Positions 14,887 through 17,999 of a stretch of DNA of 17,999 nt are shown in pieces; the first letter of the stretch is position 1, and each line of letters starts with the position of its first letter. The translations under genes were made by a program, and so were the position numbers. Source of the DNA: Candidatus Hadersleviella danica. Lineage in GTDB: Bacteria; Chloroflexota; Anaerolineae; Promineifilales; Promineifilaceae. The notes beneath the pieces were generated by a model. The model had not been told where the DNA came from, made no database searches, and was given only the letters and a program-made list of their open reading frames with translations. The stretch is from the NCBI GenBank assembly GCA_016711405.1, contig JADJSZ010000081.1, positions 1 to 17,999 of the forward strand. The letters are read 5' to 3'.

Positions 14887-15897
14887 TTAGGTCGTCACGG
14901 CCGTACACTCATCCGCCCGCAGTGACATGCAGTTGACCCCTTGGACAAGGCCTTCTTTGGCGGGGATGTCGGCCGCTGAAAAGCGGATGAGTTTGCCGAG
15001 GCGGGAGATGATGAATAAGTCGCTTTGCTCGTCGGTGGCCACGGCCGCCACCAGCTTATCCGTCTTGAGCGCCGCTTTGCCACCCGCCCCCGGCGATTTG
15101 TTGGCGCGAAAACCCGCCATCAGCCGCACAGTTCCCTTGCCATCGGCGCCGAGCAGGAACACGCCACCCGTTTCGCTAACGGCCGTGACCGCCACGGCCG
15201 TATCCCCCTCCTCTAGCCGAATGCCCAAGCAGGCGTTGCCGTTGGTGGGCACTTGTTTGGCCGCAAAACGGCTGGCCAGCCCCTGCATGGTGGCCACAAA
15301 AATGTCGTCGGTGGGGTTGGCCCAGCAAGCGGCCGTGGGGGCGCCATTTTGGCTGGTGTCGTAGAGCAGTGCCCCGTGGCGAATGTAGGTGCGGTGGCGG
15401 GCGAAGAGGCGGCCGTTGGGGGTGAGCAGGACGATGTACTCGGCCGTGTGCGGGGCAAGGGCGGTGATGAGCCGCTCTTTGGGGTGCATCTCGAGCAATT
15501 CGCGCAAATCTTGCCCTTTGGCGCGGGGTTCGGTTTGGGGCAAGCGGGCGACGGGCAGGCGAAAGGCGCGGGCAAAGCTGGTGATGAGCAAAAGTTCATC
15601 TGCTTCGTCGGCCAAGACGAGGTGGGCGGGTGGATCGTCCTCGGCCGTTTCCAAATCGAAGTTGCCCATGCCGCCGCGCCGTTGGCGGCCGTAGAAATGG
15701 CGCGGGGTGCGCTTGGCCAGCCCCTGTTGGCTGATGCTAATGACGTGGATGGGGGTGGGTGGTTCGCTGGGTTCGGGTGGGGCAGAGGATGAGCGGCCGT
15801 GTGGCTCATCCGCTTGCAGGGCGAGCAAACTTTCCTCTAAATACTCAATATAGGCGAGGACAGCGTCGGGGGTGGTGCTGAGGTCGGGACGGTTCAT
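14887..15897 (-). CDS. Stand-alone GyrA/ParC C-terminal beta-pinwheel protein, 336 aa
   Basis: The protein is made of repeated blades of the gyrase A C-terminal domain: HVISISQQGLAKRT (51-64), LLLITSFARAFRLPVARLP (102-120), YIVLLTPNGRLFARH (154-168), IFVATMQGLASRF (199-211), VFLLGADGKGTVRL (246-259) and LFIISRLGKLIRFSAADIP (294-312), six in all. QRRGGMG at 72-78 is a near-perfect GyrA box (canonical QRRGGKG). The breakage-reunion domain with its catalytic Tyr is absent, and the first 50 residues form a short helix (AVLAYIEYLEESLLAL) and a Pro/Ser linker. The domain wraps DNA in gyrase, so a DNA-binding or gyrase-modulating role is a reasonable guess. The frame is intact from ATG 15897. No Shine-Dalgarno; CCCCAAGTACCC precedes the ATG. 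Confidence 0.9.
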   Translation of the reverse strand: MNRPDLSTTPDAVLAYIEYLEESLLALQADEPHGRSSSAPPEPSEPPTPIHVISISQQGLAKRTPRHFYGRQRRGGMGNFDLETAEDDPPAHLVLADEADELLLITSFARAFRLPVARLPQTEPRAKGQDLRELLEMHPKERLITALAPHTAEYIVLLTPNGRLFARHRTYIRHGALLYDTSQNGAPTAACWANPTDDIFVATMQGLASRFAAKQVPTNGNACLGIRLEEGDTAVAVTAVSETGGVFLLGADGKGTVRLMAGFRANKSPGAGGKAALKTDKLVAAVATDEQSDLFIISRLGKLIRFSAADIPAKEGLVQGVNCMSLRADECTAVTT

Positions 15898-15919
15898 GGG
15901 TACTTGGGGTGGGAAGCAA

Positions 15920-16034
15920 CTGGTGTATTGGTGTATTCGTTTATTGGTGTATTGGTTTATTTAATTGGTGAAACCACCTTATTTAATACACGACTACACC
16001 AATACACCAATAGACGAATAGACTTATACACCAC
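15920..16034. repeat. Inverted GGTGTATT arrays between transketolase and GyrA-CTD-like gene
   Basis: The left arm at 15920-15962 is an 8-base array (GGTGTATT, GGTGTATT, CGTTTATT, GGTGTATT, GGTTTATT). The right arm at 15985-16034 carries the complement (AATACACG, ACTACACC, AATACACC, AATAGACG, AATAGACT, TATACACC). The centre GGTGAAACCACC is itself a small palindrome. The element fills the gap after the transketolase stop codon. Confidence 0.9.
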
Positions 16035-16037
16035 TCT

Positions 16038-17999
16038 TTACAGCAAGCGCAAGGCGGCCGTAGCCACTGCCTCGGCCGTGAGGCCAAACTGCTCGTACAG
16101 CACCTCGAACGGAGCGGACGCGCCGAAATGGTCCAGCCCAATCGCCACCCCATCGGTGCCGACATACTTGTGCCAGCCCAGCGTCACCCCTGCTTCGATG
16201 GAGACCCGTTTGGTGAGGTGGGGGGGCAACACGGCCGCCTTGTACTCATCATCCTGCGCGTCGAACAGCTCCCAGCACGGGAGCGAGACCACCCGCGCCG
16301 TGACCCCTTGCGCCACCAGCATGTGATAGGCCGCCACGGCAATCTCCACCTCGGAGCCAGTGGCCAGCAAAATCACCTCGTCCTCGTCAGAGCCAATTAG
16401 CACATAGCCGCCCTGCGCCGCGCCGCTGGCCAATTCGGGCATGATGTTGGGCAAATCTTGGCGGGTGAGCGCCAGCACGGAGGGGCCGTTGCGCCGCTCG
16501 AGGGCGGCACGCCAGCAGGCGGCCGTTTCGTTGCCATCGGCCGGCCGCATGACCCACAAGTTGGGCATGGCGCGGAGGCTCATCAAATGTTCGATGGGTT
16601 GATGGGTGGGGCCATCTTCACCGAGTCCGATGCTGTCGTGGGTGAGGACGTAAATGACTTGGGTTCCCATCAAAGCGGCGAGGCGCATCGCCCCGCGCAT
16701 GTAATCGGCAAAGACCAAGAAGGTGCCGCCGTAGGGGATGAGGCCGTGCAGGGCGAGGCCGTTCATAATCGCGCCCATCGCGTGTTCGCGCACGCCGTAG
16801 TAGAGGTAACGGCCGCTGTAATCCTCTTTATGCACGGCCGAGAACCCCTTCACATCGGTCTTGTTGGAGCCTGTTAAATCGGCCGAGCCGCCCAGCAGGG
16901 CGGGAATGGCGGGCACGAGACCCGCCAGCACCTTGCCCGAAGCGTTGCGCGTAGCGACTTTAGTGCCCATCTCGAATTGGGCGAGATGTTTTTGCCAGCC
17001 AAGGGGCAATTCGCCCGCGAGGAGGGCGTGGAGTTCGGCCGATTCGGTGGGGTAGGCGGCCGTGTAGTTGGCCCACAGGAGTTGCGATTCCGCTTGCGCG
17101 ATTTTTCCTGCGGGGCGGGCATCCATAAATTGGCGCACCTCGTCGGGAACCAAGAATTTGGCTTCGGGGGGCCAGCCCAACGCTTCTTTAGTGAGGCGAA
17201 TTTCCGCTTCGCCCATGGGCGAGCCGTGGATGCCGGCGCTGTTGGCTTTGTTGGGGCTACCGTAGCCGATGGTCGTTCTGCAAGCGATGAGGGAGGGTTG
17301 ATTGGCCGCTTGTTGGGCGGCGCGGATGGCTTCGGCCACGGCTGACCCATCTTGCCCATCCACCCGTTGCACGTGCCAGCCATAGGCGGTGTAGCGAGCC
17401 AACACATCTTCGCTAAAGGAAAGGTGGGTGGGGCCATCAATGGTGATGTTGTTGTCGTCGTAGAGGACGATGAGTTTGCCCAGCCCCCAATGCCCCGCCA
17501 AGGAGCTGGCTTCGCTGGAGATGCCTTCTTGCAAGCACCCATCCCCGGCGATGACGTAGGTGTGGTGGTTGATGATGGGGTAATCGGGTTTGTTGTAGCG
17601 GGCGGCCAGATGGGCTTCGGCGAGGGCCATGCCGACGGCCGTGCTAATGCCTTGCCCCAGCGGCCCCGTCGTCGTTTCCACGCCGATGGTGTGGCCGTAT
17701 TCGGGGTGGCCGGGGGTGTGGCTTCCCCATTGGCGAAAATTTTGTAGTTCGCTGAGGGGCAGGTCGTAGCCTGTGAGGTGGAGCAGGCTGTAGAGGAGCA
17801 TGGAGCCGTGTCCAGCGGAGAGGACGAAGCGGTCGCGGTTGGCCCATTGGGGGTCGGTGGGGTTGTGGCGCAGGAATTGGGTCCAGAGGGCAACGGCCGT
17901 GTCGGCCATGCCCATGGGCATACCGGGGTGGCCCGAGTTGGCTTGTTGCACGGCATCGGCCGCGAGAAAACGGATGGTATCGGCCGCGAGGCGCGGTAA
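16038..17999 (-). CDS. tkt: Transketolase, cut by the right edge of the window (653 residues visible)
   Basis: The thiamine-diphosphate enzyme moves two-carbon ketol units in the non-oxidative pentose phosphate pathway or Calvin cycle. The reading frame is open to the last base of the window, beginning LAADTIRFLAADAVQQANSGHPG, so only the first few residues are missing and the true start lies beyond 17999. Visible hallmarks: GHPGMPMGMAD, the cofactor motif GDGCLQEGISSEASSLAGHWGL with DDNNITIDG (about residues 152-189), IHGSPMG, the Pyr-domain stretch YYGVREHAMGAIMNG, and HDSIGLGEDGPTHQP. The C-terminus ends normally, with the stop at 16038-16040. The frame is intact. It is the first of five minus-strand genes reaching down to 11236; no functional tie to ureide breakdown is evident. 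Confidence 0.96.
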   Translation of the reverse strand, partial: LPRLAADTIRFLAADAVQQANSGHPGMPMGMADTAVALWTQFLRHNPTDPQWANRDRFVLSAGHGSMLLYSLLHLTGYDLPLSELQNFRQWGSHTPGHPEYGHTIGVETTTGPLGQGISTAVGMALAEAHLAARYNKPDYPIINHHTYVIAGDGCLQEGISSEASSLAGHWGLGKLIVLYDDNNITIDGPTHLSFSEDVLARYTAYGWHVQRVDGQDGSAVAEAIRAAQQAANQPSLIACRTTIGYGSPNKANSAGIHGSPMGEAEIRLTKEALGWPPEAKFLVPDEVRQFMDARPAGKIAQAESQLLWANYTAAYPTESAELHALLAGELPLGWQKHLAQFEMGTKVATRNASGKVLAGLVPAIPALLGGSADLTGSNKTDVKGFSAVHKEDYSGRYLYYGVREHAMGAIMNGLALHGLIPYGGTFLVFADYMRGAMRLAALMGTQVIYVLTHDSIGLGEDGPTHQPIEHLMSLRAMPNLWVMRPADGNETAACWRAALERRNGPSVLALTRQDLPNIMPELASGAAQGGYVLIGSDEDEVILLATGSEVEIAVAAYHMLVAQGVTARVVSLPCWELFDAQDDEYKAAVLPPHLTKRVSIEAGVTLGWHKYVGTDGVAIGLDHFGASAPFEVLYEQFGLTAEAVATAALRLL

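Noticed and set aside
16038..17951. Transketolase starting at GTG 17951
   Set aside because: The frame stays open upstream to the window edge and encodes LAADTIRFLAADAV, a conserved part of transketolase, so the true start lies outside.

Overview
The window looks like chromosomal DNA of a G+C-rich bacterium, most likely a filamentous member of the Chloroflexota (Anaerolineae side). That placement is an inference from the gene set (translin homologue, stand-alone GyrA C-terminal-domain protein, long FTHFS, STAND/NB-ARC remnants, UPF0175/DUF3368 pair) and from general style; no rRNA or other taxonomic marker is present. No tRNA, rRNA, CRISPR array, insertion sequence or origin was found, and outside the decayed gene at the left edge there is no gene-free stretch longer than about 200 bases.

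Layout. 1-1034 (minus): remnant of an NB-ARC/STAND NTPase gene with many frame disruptions, running off the left edge. 1113-1843 (plus): UPF0175 antitoxin-like gene overlapping a DUF3368 PIN-like gene. 1874-6760 (minus): DUF3467 protein, translin homologue, a GT-C type membrane glycosyltransferase (one frameshift) and a CocE/NonD-type alpha/beta hydrolase (one frameshift). 6899-11141 (plus): a small Cys-rich lipoprotein, a two-helix membrane protein, formate-tetrahydrofolate ligase (fhs), and an exported, membrane-anchored protein of unknown function (one frameshift). 11236-17999 (minus, read right to left): transketolase (cut by the right edge), an orphan GyrA C-terminal beta-pinwheel protein, (S)-ureidoglycine aminohydrolase, a plant-type ureidoglycolate amidohydrolase, and a second M20 amidohydrolase that is probably allantoate amidohydrolase. 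The last three make a complete allantoate to glyoxylate plus ammonia route.

The most unusual feature is not a gene. Nearly every spacer is filled with short degenerate tandem arrays (units of 6 to 8 bases, mostly 7), such as TTATTGG/TTATTCG, TCATTCG/TCCCTCG, CAATGAG, CCAATGA, CTCACTT, AGAGAT, GGTGTATT and GACTGAGN. The family changes from spacer to spacer. In four spacers between co-oriented genes the array behind the first gene is the reverse complement of the array in front of the second, so the whole spacer folds back on itself. Arrays also run into coding regions: they provide stop codons for three genes, a Shine-Dalgarno/start region for one, and a translated 32-residue tail on the ureidoglycolate amidohydrolase. 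The palindrome CGGCCG (often ACGGCCGT) is also strongly over-represented. Heptamer arrays plus an over-abundant palindrome recall the STRR and HIP1 elements of filamentous cyanobacteria.

Three otherwise good genes are each broken by what looks like one missing base, usually in a G or C run, so residual homopolymer errors in a long-read assembly are a serious alternative to true mutation. The left-edge NB-ARC gene carries many more lesions and looks genuinely dead.
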